64,000 nt of DNA from Devosia oryzisoli (GCF_014837245.1 NZ_JACYFU010000004.1:248001-312000), one strand, 5' to 3'. Shown: positions 53,149 through 62,006, numbered from the stretch's first letter. The notes: generated from the sequence alone by a model not told the origin. Translations and numbers: made by a program.

Positions 53149-53607
53149 ATGCAAGAGCCAGTCATTCTCCCCGTTCCCGTTTTCTCAACCTTGGCCAATG
53201 CGGCCTTTGCGCTTCGCCGCGAAGTCTTCGTCTGGGAACAGAAGGTGCCGCCCGAGGTCGAGCTCGACCACTACGATCTTGAGGCCACGCACTTCGCCGC
53301 CATTGCGGAAGGTGAAGTGGTCGGAACGCTGCGGCTGGTCTACCTGCGTGAGCACGTCAAGATCGGGCGCGTCGCCGTACGCCAGCACTTCCGCGGACGG
53401 GGCATCGCCAGGAAGATGATCGGCATTGCCATGGATCATGCGCGGGCGCAGGGGCACGACCGCTTCTACCTCGGTGCGCAATCGGACAAGCTTGAATTCT
53501 ACCGCAGCCTCGGTTTCGTTCCCTTCGGCCCGGAATTTATCGACGGAGGCATGCCCCACCGGGCCATGCGCGACTACGACAAGGATAGCGCCCGGCTCGC
53601 CGATTAA
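53149..53607 (+). CDS. GNAT-family N-acetyltransferase
   Basis: A 152-residue acetyltransferase. The acetyl-CoA loop is RVAVRQHFRGRGIARKMI (about 75-92), and the N-terminal RREVFVWEQKVPPEVELDHYD pattern resembles the ElaA/YjdJ-type group. The substrate is unknown. Its stop codon is part of a perfect CtrA box (53604-53618) that reads toward the structured region downstream. Confidence 0.83.
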   Translation: MQEPVILPVPVFSTLANAAFALRREVFVWEQKVPPEVELDHYDLEATHFAAIAEGEVVGTLRLVYLREHVKIGRVAVRQHFRGRGIARKMIGIAMDHARAQGHDRFYLGAQSDKLEFYRSLGFVPFGPEFIDGGMPHRAMRDYDKDSARLAD

Positions 53608-53618
53608 CACCGCGTTAA
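53604..53618 (+). promoter_or_regulatory. Perfect CtrA box
   Basis: TTAA-CACCGCG-TTAA matches the CtrA consensus TTAA-N7-TTAA at every position. It overlaps the GNAT stop codon. Another TTAAC follows at 53622. An AT-rich AAAATTT (53650-53656) downstream could act as a -10. Confidence 0.65.
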
Positions 53619-53662
53619 GCCGTTAACCCCGTGCCCCTCGCCCATCCTGAAAATTTCACTAA

Positions 53663-53806
53663 AGGTGTGGTCGTGGCCCACCGCACACCTACCTAGCGCC
53701 GGGCCCGCACGGCGCTCCTCGTTGACGCTGCCGAACGACAGGACCCGGTTAACGGGAGGCAAAAAGGAACCGGCGCTGGCCAAAATCAGCGCCGGTTCCT
53801 TTGCTT
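53663..53806 (+). ncRNA. Candidate structured RNA ending in a strong terminator
   Basis: No convincing gene lies in 53608-53958. Instead there are serial stems: AGGTGTG/CACACCT (53663-53690), AGCGCCG/CGGCGCT (53695-53716), TCGTT/AACGA (53719-53738), CCCG/CGGG (53744-53756), then a 16-bp terminator stem. Upstream is a perfect CtrA box. It may be a small regulatory RNA or a terminated leader of the PRC-barrel gene. I recognise no Rfam family. A frame at 53665-53856 runs through the terminator and is not credible. Confidence 0.45.
53763..53806 (+). terminator. Strong intrinsic terminator
   Basis: AAAGGAACCGGCGCTG/CAGCGCCGGTTCCTTT is a perfect 16-bp stem with an 8-nt loop, followed by GCTTTT. 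The flanking A tract on the left would also give a U tract on the opposite strand. Confidence 0.88.
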
Positions 53807-53852
53807 TTACGGGCCTACGGCCAAAGCAAAAAAAAGCTGCGGAACGGCATCC

Positions 53853-53874
53853 GTGATCGTGGCGTTGTGATCAC
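53853..53874. promoter_or_regulatory. Inverted repeat before the PRC-barrel gene
   Basis: GTGATC-N10-GATCAC, 85 bp before the chosen start codon. Possible operator; no regulator is adjacent. Confidence 0.3.
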
Positions 53875-53958
53875 ATGACGGGCCGTACGATGCGCTACCG
53901 CCAAGTGTTGCATCGCACGGCCCAGTTCACCGCCAACGATGAACCTATGGAGCTTACA

Positions 53959-55119
53959 ATGATCCGCACGCTTCTGACCACTACGGCCATCGCCGTTGTG
54001 ATGAGCACCAGTGCCTATGCCCAAGACGCGAATACGAACGCTCCGGCCACCACCGAGACCGCGCCTGCGGCCACCGATTCGATGGCTCCGGCTGCGGGTT
54101 CGACGGATGCCAACGCTTCCACGAACACTGATGCCTCGGCCGGCGCCAGCACGTCCACGGACGCCGCCGCCTCGGACAACAACGCCATGGATGCCAATGC
54201 CCAGGCGAGCCAGTCTTGGGACATGTCGGCTGGCTACACCCGTGTCGACAGCGACAGCCTTGTCAGCAAGATGATGGGCATGCCCGTCTATTCGAGCGCC
54301 GGTGATGACGCCGAGGAAATCGGTACCATCAATGATCTGGTGCTGGGCGAGAACGGCGAGATCAACGCCGTGGTGATTGGCGTGGGTGGCTTCCTCGGCA
54401 TCGGCGAAAAGAACGTCGCCGTCGATTTTGGCTCGCTCGAGTTCACCATCGCGGCCGACAACACGGAGCGTTGGGTGCTCCCGACCACGGCAGACGCGCT
54501 GAATGCAGCTCCCGAGTTTACCTGGGAAGATGATGAGCCGGCTGACAACATGGCTCCAGCTGCCGACGGCGGCGCGATGGCCCCGGCCGCTCCGGCGGCG
54601 GATAACGCCATGGCCCCCGCTGCTGATCCCAACGCTGCGCCGGCAGATGCCAATGCGGCTCCGGTCGATCCGAATGCAGCCCCGGCTGATCCTGCCGCCG
54701 CTCCAGATGCGAATGCGGCTCCGGCGGCTGACGACTCCGCTGCGATGGCCCCGGCGGACCAGGACGACAACGGGATGCAGCGCGAAGGCTACAACACCAT
54801 CGAGGTTGACGCCCTGACCGCTGAAAACCTCACCGGCGCCACCGTGATCGGCCCGGACGGCGAGGACATTGCGGAAGTGGGTGACATCCTTCTCACCCAG
54901 GACGGCAAGATCGACGCCATGCTGATCGACTTTGGTGGCTTCCTGGGCATCGGCCAGAAGCGCGTTGCCGTGGCGCTCGACAATATCGAGTTCGCGGCCA
55001 ATGAAGACGGCGACATCGTAGTCTACACGAACTTCACCAAGGAGCAGCTCGAGGCCCAGCCCGAGTACAACGAAGACACTTATGCCAATGAGCCCAACCA
55101 GCGTCTGACGGCCCAGTAA
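53959..55119 (+). CDS. Exported double PRC-barrel protein
   Basis: A 386-residue protein with a Sec signal peptide (cleavage after AYA, residue 21), an Asn/Ala/Thr-rich segment (22-90), a first PRC-barrel (about 98-165, GTINDLVLGENGEINAVVIG), an Ala/Pro/Asn/Asp-rich linker (195-270, NAAP-type repeats) and a second PRC-barrel (about 287-350, GDILLTQDGKIDAMLIDFG). Both end in the shared GGFLGIGxKxVAV, showing internal duplication. GGAG precedes ATG 53959; the longer frame from 53875 would hide the signal peptide. It is probably periplasmic or cell-envelope associated; function unknown. Confidence 0.83.
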   Translation: MIRTLLTTTAIAVVMSTSAYAQDANTNAPATTETAPAATDSMAPAAGSTDANASTNTDASAGASTSTDAAASDNNAMDANAQASQSWDMSAGYTRVDSDSLVSKMMGMPVYSSAGDDAEEIGTINDLVLGENGEINAVVIGVGGFLGIGEKNVAVDFGSLEFTIAADNTERWVLPTTADALNAAPEFTWEDDEPADNMAPAADGGAMAPAAPAADNAMAPAADPNAAPADANAAPVDPNAAPADPAAAPDANAAPAADDSAAMAPADQDDNGMQREGYNTIEVDALTAENLTGATVIGPDGEDIAEVGDILLTQDGKIDAMLIDFGGFLGIGQKRVAVALDNIEFAANEDGDIVVYTNFTKEQLEAQPEYNEDTYANEPNQRLTAQ

Positions 55120-55142
55120 GCTCCGCTGGACCGAAATGGAAG

Positions 55143-55166
55143 AGGCCCGCTCCGGCGGGCCTTTTT
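55143..55166 (+). terminator. Intrinsic terminator after the PRC-barrel gene
   Basis: AGGCCCGC/GCGGGCCT with a 4-nt loop followed by TTTTC. Confidence 0.85.
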
Positions 55167-55184
55167 CGTATGCTCTGGACGCTT

Positions 55185-55601
55185 CTACTGGCCGCTGCGG
55201 AACCGCAGCCGGGCAATCTCGTCGTACTCTGACTGCTCGATCTTGTTCTGCTCGTCCTTCTCGCGCTGATGCTCGCGCTGGTCGAGCAGTTCAACCTTCT
55301 TGAGGTCCTCCAGCGCCTCGGCAAGGGCATCCTGCGCGCTTTCGAGCTTGCTCTTCATGTCATTGGCCGAAGCCAGCAGATTGTCCCGCCGCTGCAGCGC
55401 CGCCTTGGCAAAGGTCGAGTAGGCGAAGTGCGCCACGTCCGAAATGCCGGTCTTGGTGTGCTCGATCTCGATCTGCTGGTCGAGTTCGGTCGCCATGCGC
55501 TCGAAGTCGGCGATCATCATCTCGATCTGCACGACCTGACGACGCTTTTCGTCCACCTGGAACTTCTTGAGCCGGATGAGGCTCTCGCTGCGCGATTTCA
55601 C
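55185..55601 (-). CDS. fliJ: Flagellar export chaperone FliJ
   Basis: A 138-residue all-helical coiled-coil protein (SLIRLKKFQVDEKRRQVVQIEMM and a long Glu/Lys/Gln-rich second half) of the size and composition of FliJ, which sits in the FliI hexamer and links it to the FlhA gate. It is 61 bases downstream of fliI on the same strand, which secures the assignment despite low sequence conservation. Confidence 0.88.
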   Translation of the reverse strand: MKSRSESLIRLKKFQVDEKRRQVVQIEMMIADFERMATELDQQIEIEHTKTGISDVAHFAYSTFAKAALQRRDNLLASANDMKSKLESAQDALAEALEDLKKVELLDQREHQREKDEQNKIEQSEYDEIARLRFRSGQ

Positions 55602-55662
55602 GACCTGTACTCCTTACACACCAAGTCAGTTCCGGACCGAGCCCGACACCCGGACCCCTCCA

Positions 55663-57000
55663 TCAGTCCCCCGCCTCCGCGTCGGCGACGATCCCGGCCA
55701 GCATCGCATAGCCTTCCCCGATCGACGTCGTCTCTTCCCGCTGCTGGCTCAGAAAAGCTTCCAGCTTCGGGTTGATGGCGATGGCGCGGTCCACTTTCGG
55801 ATCTGACCCTTTCCGGTAAGCCCCCAGCCGGATCAGTTCCTCCATGTCCGAATAAATGGACATGAACTCCCGCGCCTTGGCCAGGACCGGCCGTACCTCG
55901 GCCGGGACGCACCCTGGCATGGTGCGCGAGATGGACCGGAGCACGTTCACGGCGGGGTAGCGCCCCCGCTCGGCAATCCCGCGCTCCATCACGATGTGCC
56001 CATCGAGAATACCGCGAACGGCATCGGCGATCGGCTCATTGTGATCATCACCTTCCACTAAAACGGTAAAAAGACCGGTAACGGAGCCGGAGCCGGGAGT
56101 GCCCGGGCCGGCCCGCTCCAACAGGCGCGGCAATTCGGTGAAAACCGTCGGCGGATAGCCCTTGGCCGTGGGCGGCTCGCCGATCGAGAGGCCGATTTCA
56201 CGCTGGGCCATTGCGAAACGGGTCAGGCTGTCCATCATGCAGAGCACGCGTTTGCCCTGATCGCGGAAGTACTCGGCCAGCGCCATGGAGATGTACGCCG
56301 CCTGGCGCCGCATCAGCGCCGCCTCGTCCGAGGTAGCAACGACAACCACGGCGCGGGCCAGCCCCTCCTCGCCCAGATATTCCTGGATGAACTCGTGCAC
56401 CTCCCGCCCGCGCTCGCCGATCAGCCCGATCACCGACACGTCGACATCGGTATTGCGGGCTAGCATGGACATGAGCACCGACTTGCCCACGCCCGATCCT
56501 GCAAAGATGCCCATGCGCTGCCCTTCACACAGCGTGGTGAAGGTATTGAGGCACCTTACTCCCAGTTCGATCGGCTCGCCGACGCGCGTGCGGTCATGCG
56601 CCGCCAGGGGGGACTGGCGCAGCGGATAGGACAGCGCGCCGCGCGGCAACGGACCCTTGCCGTCGATGGGTTCGCCATTGGCATTGACGACACGCCCCAG
56701 CCAGCCTTCCGAGGGATTGACCGAGCCGTCATGGCGCTTGAACACGGCCTTGCACCCCATGCGAACGCCGCTCAATTCACCAAACGGCAGGCACAGCGCA
56801 TGCCCGCTGCGAAAGCCGATGATTTCTGCCACCAACATGCCGCCGTCGCTGGTCTCTATCTCGACGCGGCCGCCGATCTTGAGCTCGCGCACAGGCCCCA
56901 CGACCTCGATGAGAAGACCCTGGACGGACTTCACCCGCCCGAACACCTCGATCTCGTCGATAGCATCGATGGCCGCGATCAGCGCCTTCATGGGGATCAT
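55663..57000 (-). CDS. fliI: Flagellum-specific export ATPase FliI
   Basis: A 445-residue F1-beta-like ATPase that energises flagellar type III secretion. Walker [10 protein letters not shown] is at 166-174, Walker B in [12 protein letters not shown], and the family segment [25 protein letters not shown] follows. The start at 57000 has AGGGA at usable spacing; 57033 lacks support. Cotranscribed with fliJ and divergent from ctrA across 447 bp. Confidence 0.94.
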   Translation of the reverse strand: MIPMKALIAAIDAIDEIEVFGRVKSVQGLLIEVVGPVRELKIGGRVEIETSDGGMLVAEIIGFRSGHALCLPFGELSGVRMGCKAVFKRHDGSVNPSEGWLGRVVNANGEPIDGKGPLPRGALSYPLRQSPLAAHDRTRVGEPIELGVRCLNTFTTLCEGQRMGIFAGSGVGKSVLMSMLARNTDVDVSVIGLIGERGREVHEFIQEYLGEEGLARAVVVVATSDEAALMRRQAAYISMALAEYFRDQGKRVLCMMDSLTRFAMAQREIGLSIGEPPTAKGYPPTVFTELPRLLERAGPGTPGSGSVTGLFTVLVEGDDHNEPIADAVRGILDGHIVMERGIAERGRYPAVNVLRSISRTMPGCVPAEVRPVLAKAREFMSIYSDMEELIRLGAYRKGSDPKVDRAIAINPKLEAFLSQQREETTSIGEGYAMLAGIVADAEAGD

Positions 57001-57447
57001 TTTCCCTGCTGACGAACCGGCGAAGCAATGCATCCGCAGGCCGTGACAATGGTTACTCCACAGGCTTAAGAAGGGCCTATCCCGCGAATCACCAGGTAAC
57101 CCGACGTTAACGCAAAAGCGCTATTTGCGGAGGGTGGTGGACACTATCGGCTACGCGCCTCTCCCGTCCCCCAACCCCCTCCCTTGCCACAATTGCTTGA
57201 GTCCCGAGAGTCGCTTAACCGCGCCACTTAATGTATTACCTTAAGAAAAATTGATAGAATTAACCTTTATTTTTCAATGACTTAGACTAAATTCATCTTA
57301 CCTGCGATTGCGTATTGCCTAACCGAATTAAACTTTGTTAACTATTTGGGCTTAGGCTTCAGTCATATCCAGTAGGGTTGGAGCGATAGAGGCAATTGGC
57401 CTTGCTTCTCGCGGGTTCCAGCAGGAACGAATGACAAGGGGAATATA
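57001..57447. promoter_or_regulatory. Divergent fliI/ctrA control region
   Basis: 447 bp without a gene. The ctrA-proximal half is AT-rich and has six TTAA motifs between 57215 and 57341 (57215, 57228 and 57241 are spaced 13 bp apart), fitting autoregulation by CtrA, though none has exact N7 spacing. Three GANTC sites, the CcrM methylation target, occur at 57086, 57199 and 57208. A near-consensus CtrA box lies at 57096. Confidence 0.6.
57096..57110. promoter_or_regulatory. CtrA box upstream of fliI
   Basis: GTAA-CCCGACG-TTAA, one mismatch from TTAA-N7-TTAA, about 96 bp upstream of fliI and 340 bp upstream of ctrA. Confidence 0.5.
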
Positions 57448-58155
57448 ATGCGGGTACTCCTTATTGAGGACGATAGCGCCACGGCGCAGAGCATCGAGTT
57501 GATGCTCAAGTCCGAGAGTTTCAACGTCTACACCACCGATCTGGGTGAGGAGGGCGTCGATCTCGGAAAACTCTACGATTACGACATCATTCTTCTCGAT
57601 CTGAACCTGCCCGACATGAGCGGTTACGAGGTGCTGCGCACCCTTCGCGTCGCCAAGGTTCAGACACCCATTCTGATCCTTTCCGGTCTGGCCGGTATCG
57701 AGGACAAGGTGCGCGGTCTCGGCTTCGGCGCCGACGATTACATGACCAAGCCCTTCCACAAGGACGAGCTCGTGGCCCGCATCCACGCCATCGTCCGGCG
57801 CTCCAAGGGCCATGCGCAGTCGGTCATCTCGACCGGCGATCTCATGGTCAACCTCGACACCAAGACTGTGGAAGTCCAGGGCCAGCGCGTGCATTTGACA
57901 GGCAAGGAATACCAGATGCTGGAACTCCTTTCGCTGCGCAAGGGCACTACGCTCACCAAGGAAATGTTCCTCAACCACCTCTATGGCGGCATGGACGAAC
58001 CCGAGCTCAAGATCATCGACGTGTTCATCTGCAAGCTGCGCAAGAAGCTCAGCGTGGCCACCGGCGGCAAGAACTACATCGAGACCGTCTGGGGTCGCGG
58101 CTATGTGCTGCGCGAGCCGGACGAGAGCGAGGTCTATGCCGAGAGCGTCGCCTGA
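57448..58155 (+). CDS. ctrA: Cell-cycle master response regulator CtrA
   Basis: A 235-residue OmpR-family regulator. The receiver domain has E7/D8/D9, phosphoacceptor D51 (IILLDLNLP) and K102-type lysine in MTKPFHK. The winged-helix DNA-binding domain contains the near-invariant [32 protein letters not shown]. Identity to CtrA of other alphaproteobacteria is evidently very high. It ends ESVA, compatible with ClpXP-type C-terminal recognition but not the Caulobacter AA end. The phosphodonor ChpT is encoded 3 kb downstream. Confidence 0.96.
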   Translation: MRVLLIEDDSATAQSIELMLKSESFNVYTTDLGEEGVDLGKLYDYDIILLDLNLPDMSGYEVLRTLRVAKVQTPILILSGLAGIEDKVRGLGFGADDYMTKPFHKDELVARIHAIVRRSKGHAQSVISTGDLMVNLDTKTVEVQGQRVHLTGKEYQMLELLSLRKGTTLTKEMFLNHLYGGMDEPELKIIDVFICKLRKKLSVATGGKNYIETVWGRGYVLREPDESEVYAESVA

Positions 58156-58180
58156 TCCTGAGGCGACTGCTGATTTCTTC

Positions 58181-58211
58181 AAAGCCCTGCGCTCACCAGC
58201 GCGGGGCTTTT
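58181..58211 (+). terminator. Terminator of ctrA
   Basis: AAAGCCCTGCGCT/AGCGCGGGGCTTT with a CACC loop and one G-U pair, followed by TTCC. Confidence 0.8.
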
Positions 58212-58298
58212 CCGTTTTGACCCTGTCGCCCAGTTGACGCACACTCGGAACCGGGCCCGCAAAGAGGGCGTTCCGAGCCAGGCACAAAGGGGATTTCC

Positions 58299-59429
58299 AT
58301 GGCAGACATGTCTCAACGCTTGCGCGAACCGCTTGTTCTCACCCTGCTGGTCCTGGCCGCGGTGGGATGGTTTGCCTTCCTTGCCATGTGGATCAACGCC
58401 AGCAATCAGGCCAACCAGCTCCAGCAGCAGCTGGCGCAGGCAAACACAGCCCGCCAGGAAGCCGCGGCTCAGCTTGCAGAGCGCGAGGGACTGAACGGAG
58501 ACATCGAGCAGGTCCAGGCTGAACTCGAGGCAGCCAAGGGCGACCTCCAGAGCACGAACGCCGACCTGCAGGCTGCTCGCGATAATCTCACGTCGATCGC
58601 AGCGGACATCGAAAGCGGCAAGGGTGAAATCGAAGCTCGGCAGCAGCAATTGGCCGACTTTACGGCACAGCAGGAAGAGGCCCAGGCACAAACCGACGCC
58701 TTGACCGAACAGAACGACCAGCTCACCCAGCAGATCGAAACGGCAACGCAGCAGTTGAACGATGTGGGCGCCCGCCTCGCTGAAGCCCGCAAGCAGGAAG
58801 AGACGGCAACGGCCAATCTGGCCCAGCTGACGCAGGAAGCGGCGGTCGCCACCAAGCAGCTTTCCGACACCCAGACCAGCCTGCAGTCCTCCCGCGAGGA
58901 GATGACGACGCTTCAGACACAGCTGGCCGACCGCACCGCGCAACAGGAAGAGGCTGGCAAGCAGGTTCAGACTCTGCAGCAGCAGATTGATGATCTGACC
59001 TCCCGTCGCGACGAGTTGCAGGCCAGTGTCGATGATTATCAGGGCCAGCTCAACACGCTTCAGCCCCAGGTGCAGGAACTGACGGCGACACTGGCCCAGC
59101 GCAGCCAGGAGCTCAAGGATATGGAGGCCCGGATAGCCGACCAGCGCGCCGCCCAGGCGGTGCCGAGCGGAAACTATCGCGCCGAAAGCGGGCTGGGCCT
59201 GACGCTCAATGACGATGGCAGTTTCGAGATGCGCGCCCGCAACGGCCGGAGCGTGGATGGACAGTACACAATGGACGACACCGCCCTGGTCCTGACCGAC
59301 GCCTCCGGCGACATTGGAAACGCCAGCTTCCCCATGACGTGCACCCTCTCGAGCCAGGGCAGCACCATCGTCATTGCCGACGACGCCGATTGCCCGCTGG
59401 CAGGCCTAAGCTTCGCCCGCGGCAACTGA
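58299..59429 (+). CDS. Membrane-anchored coiled-coil protein with C-terminal beta domain
   Basis: A 376-residue protein I cannot assign to a family. One N-terminal membrane helix (about 12-32) is followed by about 250 residues of Gln/Ala/Glu-rich coiled coil (35-285), then a compact beta-rich domain (about 288-376, YRAESGLGLTLNDDGSFEMR) with two cysteines (in MTCTL and DDCP-like DADCPL) that could form a disulfide. Topology suggests a periplasmic rod. GGGG lies eight bases before the ATG. A terminator follows. Confidence 0.7.
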   Translation: MADMSQRLREPLVLTLLVLAAVGWFAFLAMWINASNQANQLQQQLAQANTARQEAAAQLAEREGLNGDIEQVQAELEAAKGDLQSTNADLQAARDNLTSIAADIESGKGEIEARQQQLADFTAQQEEAQAQTDALTEQNDQLTQQIETATQQLNDVGARLAEARKQEETATANLAQLTQEAAVATKQLSDTQTSLQSSREEMTTLQTQLADRTAQQEEAGKQVQTLQQQIDDLTSRRDELQASVDDYQGQLNTLQPQVQELTATLAQRSQELKDMEARIADQRAAQAVPSGNYRAESGLGLTLNDDGSFEMRARNGRSVDGQYTMDDTALVLTDASGDIGNASFPMTCTLSSQGSTIVIADDADCPLAGLSFARGN

Positions 59430-59448
59430 TCGTCCAATATACCACTCG

Positions 59449-59476
59449 AGGCCGGCGCCACCGACGCCGGCCTTTT
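59449..59476 (+). terminator. Intrinsic terminator after the coiled-coil gene
   Basis: AGGCCGGCG/CGCCGGCCT with a 7-nt loop followed by TTT. Confidence 0.82.
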
Positions 59477-59608
59477 GCTATGCCCAGCCGGCTGTCGAAA
59501 CAGCCCGCCGCCACGCGTCGTATCCCCAGAGGCCGCAAGGGCCTTGACGAGGTGGGGCGAACGCGATGCTCTTTCGCTGGAACGGGCTGACAGGGAATGG
59601 GCACCAGG

Positions 59609-60871
59609 ATGAGCGATCGGAGCGAAACCGAGCGGGCCATCACAACCGTGTGGAGAACCGAGCAAGCCCGCCTCATTGCCGGACTGACGCGGCAGGTGCG
59701 GGACATTTCGCTGGCAGAAGAGCTGGCACAGGAAGCGCTGATGGCCGCCTTGCGGACCTGGCCGGGAACGGGCGTCCCGCGCAACCCGGGCGCCTGGCTC
59801 ATGCAGGCCGGCAAGCGCAAGGCCATCGATTACTTCCGCCACCGCAAGATGGCAGCGGGCAAGCTCGAGGAAATCGGGCGCGCGCTGGAGGACGATGTGC
59901 CTGACGCCGAGGCGGCCCTGCACGAGGGGCTGGACGACGACGTCGGCGATGATCTGCTGCGCCTCATCTTCACCTCCTGCCATCCCATCCTGCCGGCGGA
60001 AAGCCGCGTGGCCCTGACGCTGCGGCTGATCGGAGGCCTGACCACGGAAGAGATCGCCCGCGCATTTCTGGCCAACGACACAACGATCGGGCAGCGCATC
60101 GTGCGGGCCAAGCGCACGATCGCCGATGCGGGCGTCCCCTTCGAAGTTCCGCGCGGAGCCGAGCGCGAAGAGCGGCTGGCATCAGTTCTGGGCGTCCTCT
60201 ACCTCATCTTCAACGAAGGCTACTCCGCCACCGCAGGCGAAGACTGGATGCGGCCACAGCTCTGCGAGGAAGCCATGCGCATGGGACGCATTCTGGCCGG
60301 GCTGATGCCCGACGAGCCGGAAGTCCATGGACTGCTCGCCCTGATGGAGCTCCAGCACTCGCGCTCCGCGGCGCGCACTGACGCCAGTGGCGCACCGGTC
60401 CTGCTGCTCGATCAGAACCGCGCGCTATGGGACCAATTGATGATCCGGCGGGGCCTCGATGGCCTCACCCACGCCCAGCGCCTCGGCGGAGCCATGGGTC
60501 CATACACGCTGCAGGCCGCCATCGCAGCCTGTCACGCCCGCGCTCGAAGGGCCGAAAACACCGACTGGGACCAGATCGCCGCCATCTACGACCTGCTCAA
60601 TCAGGTGACGCCGTCACCGGTGATCGCCCTCAATCGCGCCGTGGCCGTCTCGATGGCCAAAGGTCCGCAGGCCGCGCTTCCGCTCGTCGACGCCATTCGC
60701 GACGAGCCGGCTCTCAAAAACTATTACCTGCTCTACGGCGTGCGCGGCGATATTCTGCGCAAGCTAGGCCGGCACAGCGAGGCGAACCTCGAGTTCCGCC
60801 GGGCGGCGGAACTGACGCGCAACGCGCGTGAAAGATCGTTCCTCCTGGGCCGCGCGGAGGAGACTGCGTAG
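59609..60871 (+). CDS. ECF sigma factor of the ECF42 type
   Basis: A 420-residue sigma factor: region 2 near residues 10-75 (AEELAQEALMAALRTWP), region 4 near 125-175 (LRLIGGLTTEEIARAFLANDTTIGQRIVRAKR), and the long C-terminal TPR-like extension with ALNRAVAVSMAKGPQAAL that defines ECF42. In that group the extension replaces an anti-sigma factor. ECF42 genes normally sit beside a YCII/DGPF-domain gene, but none is adjacent here. The start could be 59597 or 59609; 59609 is preferred by similarity. Confidence 0.87.
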   Translation: MSDRSETERAITTVWRTEQARLIAGLTRQVRDISLAEELAQEALMAALRTWPGTGVPRNPGAWLMQAGKRKAIDYFRHRKMAAGKLEEIGRALEDDVPDAEAALHEGLDDDVGDDLLRLIFTSCHPILPAESRVALTLRLIGGLTTEEIARAFLANDTTIGQRIVRAKRTIADAGVPFEVPRGAEREERLASVLGVLYLIFNEGYSATAGEDWMRPQLCEEAMRMGRILAGLMPDEPEVHGLLALMELQHSRSAARTDASGAPVLLLDQNRALWDQLMIRRGLDGLTHAQRLGGAMGPYTLQAAIAACHARARRAENTDWDQIAAIYDLLNQVTPSPVIALNRAVAVSMAKGPQAALPLVDAIRDEPALKNYYLLYGVRGDILRKLGRHSEANLEFRRAAELTRNARERSFLLGRAEETA

Positions 60872-60874
60872 GGC

Positions 60875-61246
60875 TCAGGCGGCCGCAGCGGCGCCCTTGC
60901 CGAACTTTTGTGCCATTGATTTCCGGTCGAACGGCTTCATCATGTAGTCGTTGGCACCGGCCCGCAGCGCCATGGCGATGGCGCCGACGTCGTTTTCGAC
61001 GGTGCAGTAGACGACGTGGGGCGTCTCCCCACCGATGAAGGCGCGCAGCAGTTTGAGAAACTCCAGCCCGCTCATGATCGGCATGTTGGAGTCCAGCAGG
61101 ATGACGTCGGGCATGTCCTGCCGGCACTTTTCGAAAGCGTCCTGCCCGTCCTCCGCCTCCTCGACGATATAGTCGAGGTCCTCGAGGATCCGGCGGGCAA
61201 CCTTGCGCACGACGGTCGAGTCATCAACGATCAGGCAACTGCGCAT
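60875..61246 (-). CDS. CheY-like single-domain response regulator
   Basis: A 123-residue receiver: D8/D9 pocket (LIVDDST), phosphoacceptor D52 (ILLDSNMP), T/S switch in YCTVEND and conserved lysine in MMKPFDRK. No output domain. It is 73 bases downstream of chpT on the same strand, an arrangement common in Hyphomicrobiales, and may exchange phosphate with ChpT or act in chemotaxis. The Ala-rich C-terminus (AAAAA) might be a degradation tag. Confidence 0.88.
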   Translation of the reverse strand: MRSCLIVDDSTVVRKVARRILEDLDYIVEEAEDGQDAFEKCRQDMPDVILLDSNMPIMSGLEFLKLLRAFIGGETPHVVYCTVENDVGAIAMALRAGANDYMMKPFDRKSMAQKFGKGAAAAA

Positions 61247-61319
61247 GGCCAGAGGACCCTGTGAATGGTGGACGCCTCTGCAACTATGCCAGCCAAACGG
61301 TTGGAGAAAGGTTGACGGG

Positions 61320-62006
61320 TTAGGCGCTATTGGCGCTCTTGTCCTGCGTCTTGGGCACGGCGGTAAAGAAGAACGTGTCGTTCTCGATGCCGATGGCGAG
61401 CTCCATGTCCGTCATGCGGGCAAGAAGACCGGTGTAGAACGGCTGGATGCCCCGCGCGTCGACAGCCCCTTCCTCCGGCATGCCGGACAGCAGGCCGGCC
61501 GAGCCTGAGGGCACGAGGGTTTTCTGGCGCTTTTCCGGGTCACTCGACGAGGCGAACTCGAATTTCTCTTGGCCCGCCGGCCCCGAAATGCGTGCCGCCA
61601 CCCGGCCACCGCGCGGCACCGAACCGGCCGCGATGAGCAGCATGTTCATGAACAGCTTGGCCTTGTGCTTGGGCAGCAGGATCAGCGGCACGTCCCATTC
61701 GAGGTCGGCTTTCTCGATATCGAACAGAATGCGGGCGACCCGCTCGCACTCGCGCGTATCGATGTCCGTACCGGCCGTGGAGGAAGCACCATAGGCCAGG
61801 CGCGCGAATTCGAGCTTGGCGCGGCTCTGCTTGGCAGCGCTGGCGATCAGGTCGCGCGCTCCATCCGCCATGTCGGACTGGGCAGGATCGGATAGGACTT
61901 CGAGCCCGTTGCCGATGGCCCCGATGGGATTGATGAGATCGTGGCAGACCCTAGAGCACAGCATAGCCGCCAAATCGGTCGCCTTGAGCTCAATGATATC
62001 GGTCAT
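61320..62006 (-). CDS. chpT: Histidine phosphotransferase ChpT
   Basis: A 228-residue dimeric phosphotransferase that passes phosphate from CckA to CtrA and CpdR. The DHp-like helix carries H22 in SRVCHDLINPIGAIGNGLEVL, the ChpT signature, followed by a degenerate ATPase-like domain without nucleotide motifs (ILLPKHKAKLFMNMLLIAAGSVPRGG). GGAGACG precedes the ATG at 62006. Encoded with the CheY-like regulator and close to ctrA. Confidence 0.93.
   Translation of the reverse strand: MTDIIELKATDLAAMLCSRVCHDLINPIGAIGNGLEVLSDPAQSDMADGARDLIASAAKQSRAKLEFARLAYGASSTAGTDIDTRECERVARILFDIEKADLEWDVPLILLPKHKAKLFMNMLLIAAGSVPRGGRVAARISGPAGQEKFEFASSSDPEKRQKTLVPSGSAGLLSGMPEEGAVDARGIQPFYTGLLARMTDMELAIGIENDTFFFTAVPKTQDKSANSA

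Noticed and set aside
53665..53856. A 63-codon frame between the GNAT and PRC-barrel genes
   Set aside because: It runs straight through a 16-bp terminator stem, has no ribosome-binding site and no protein-like composition.
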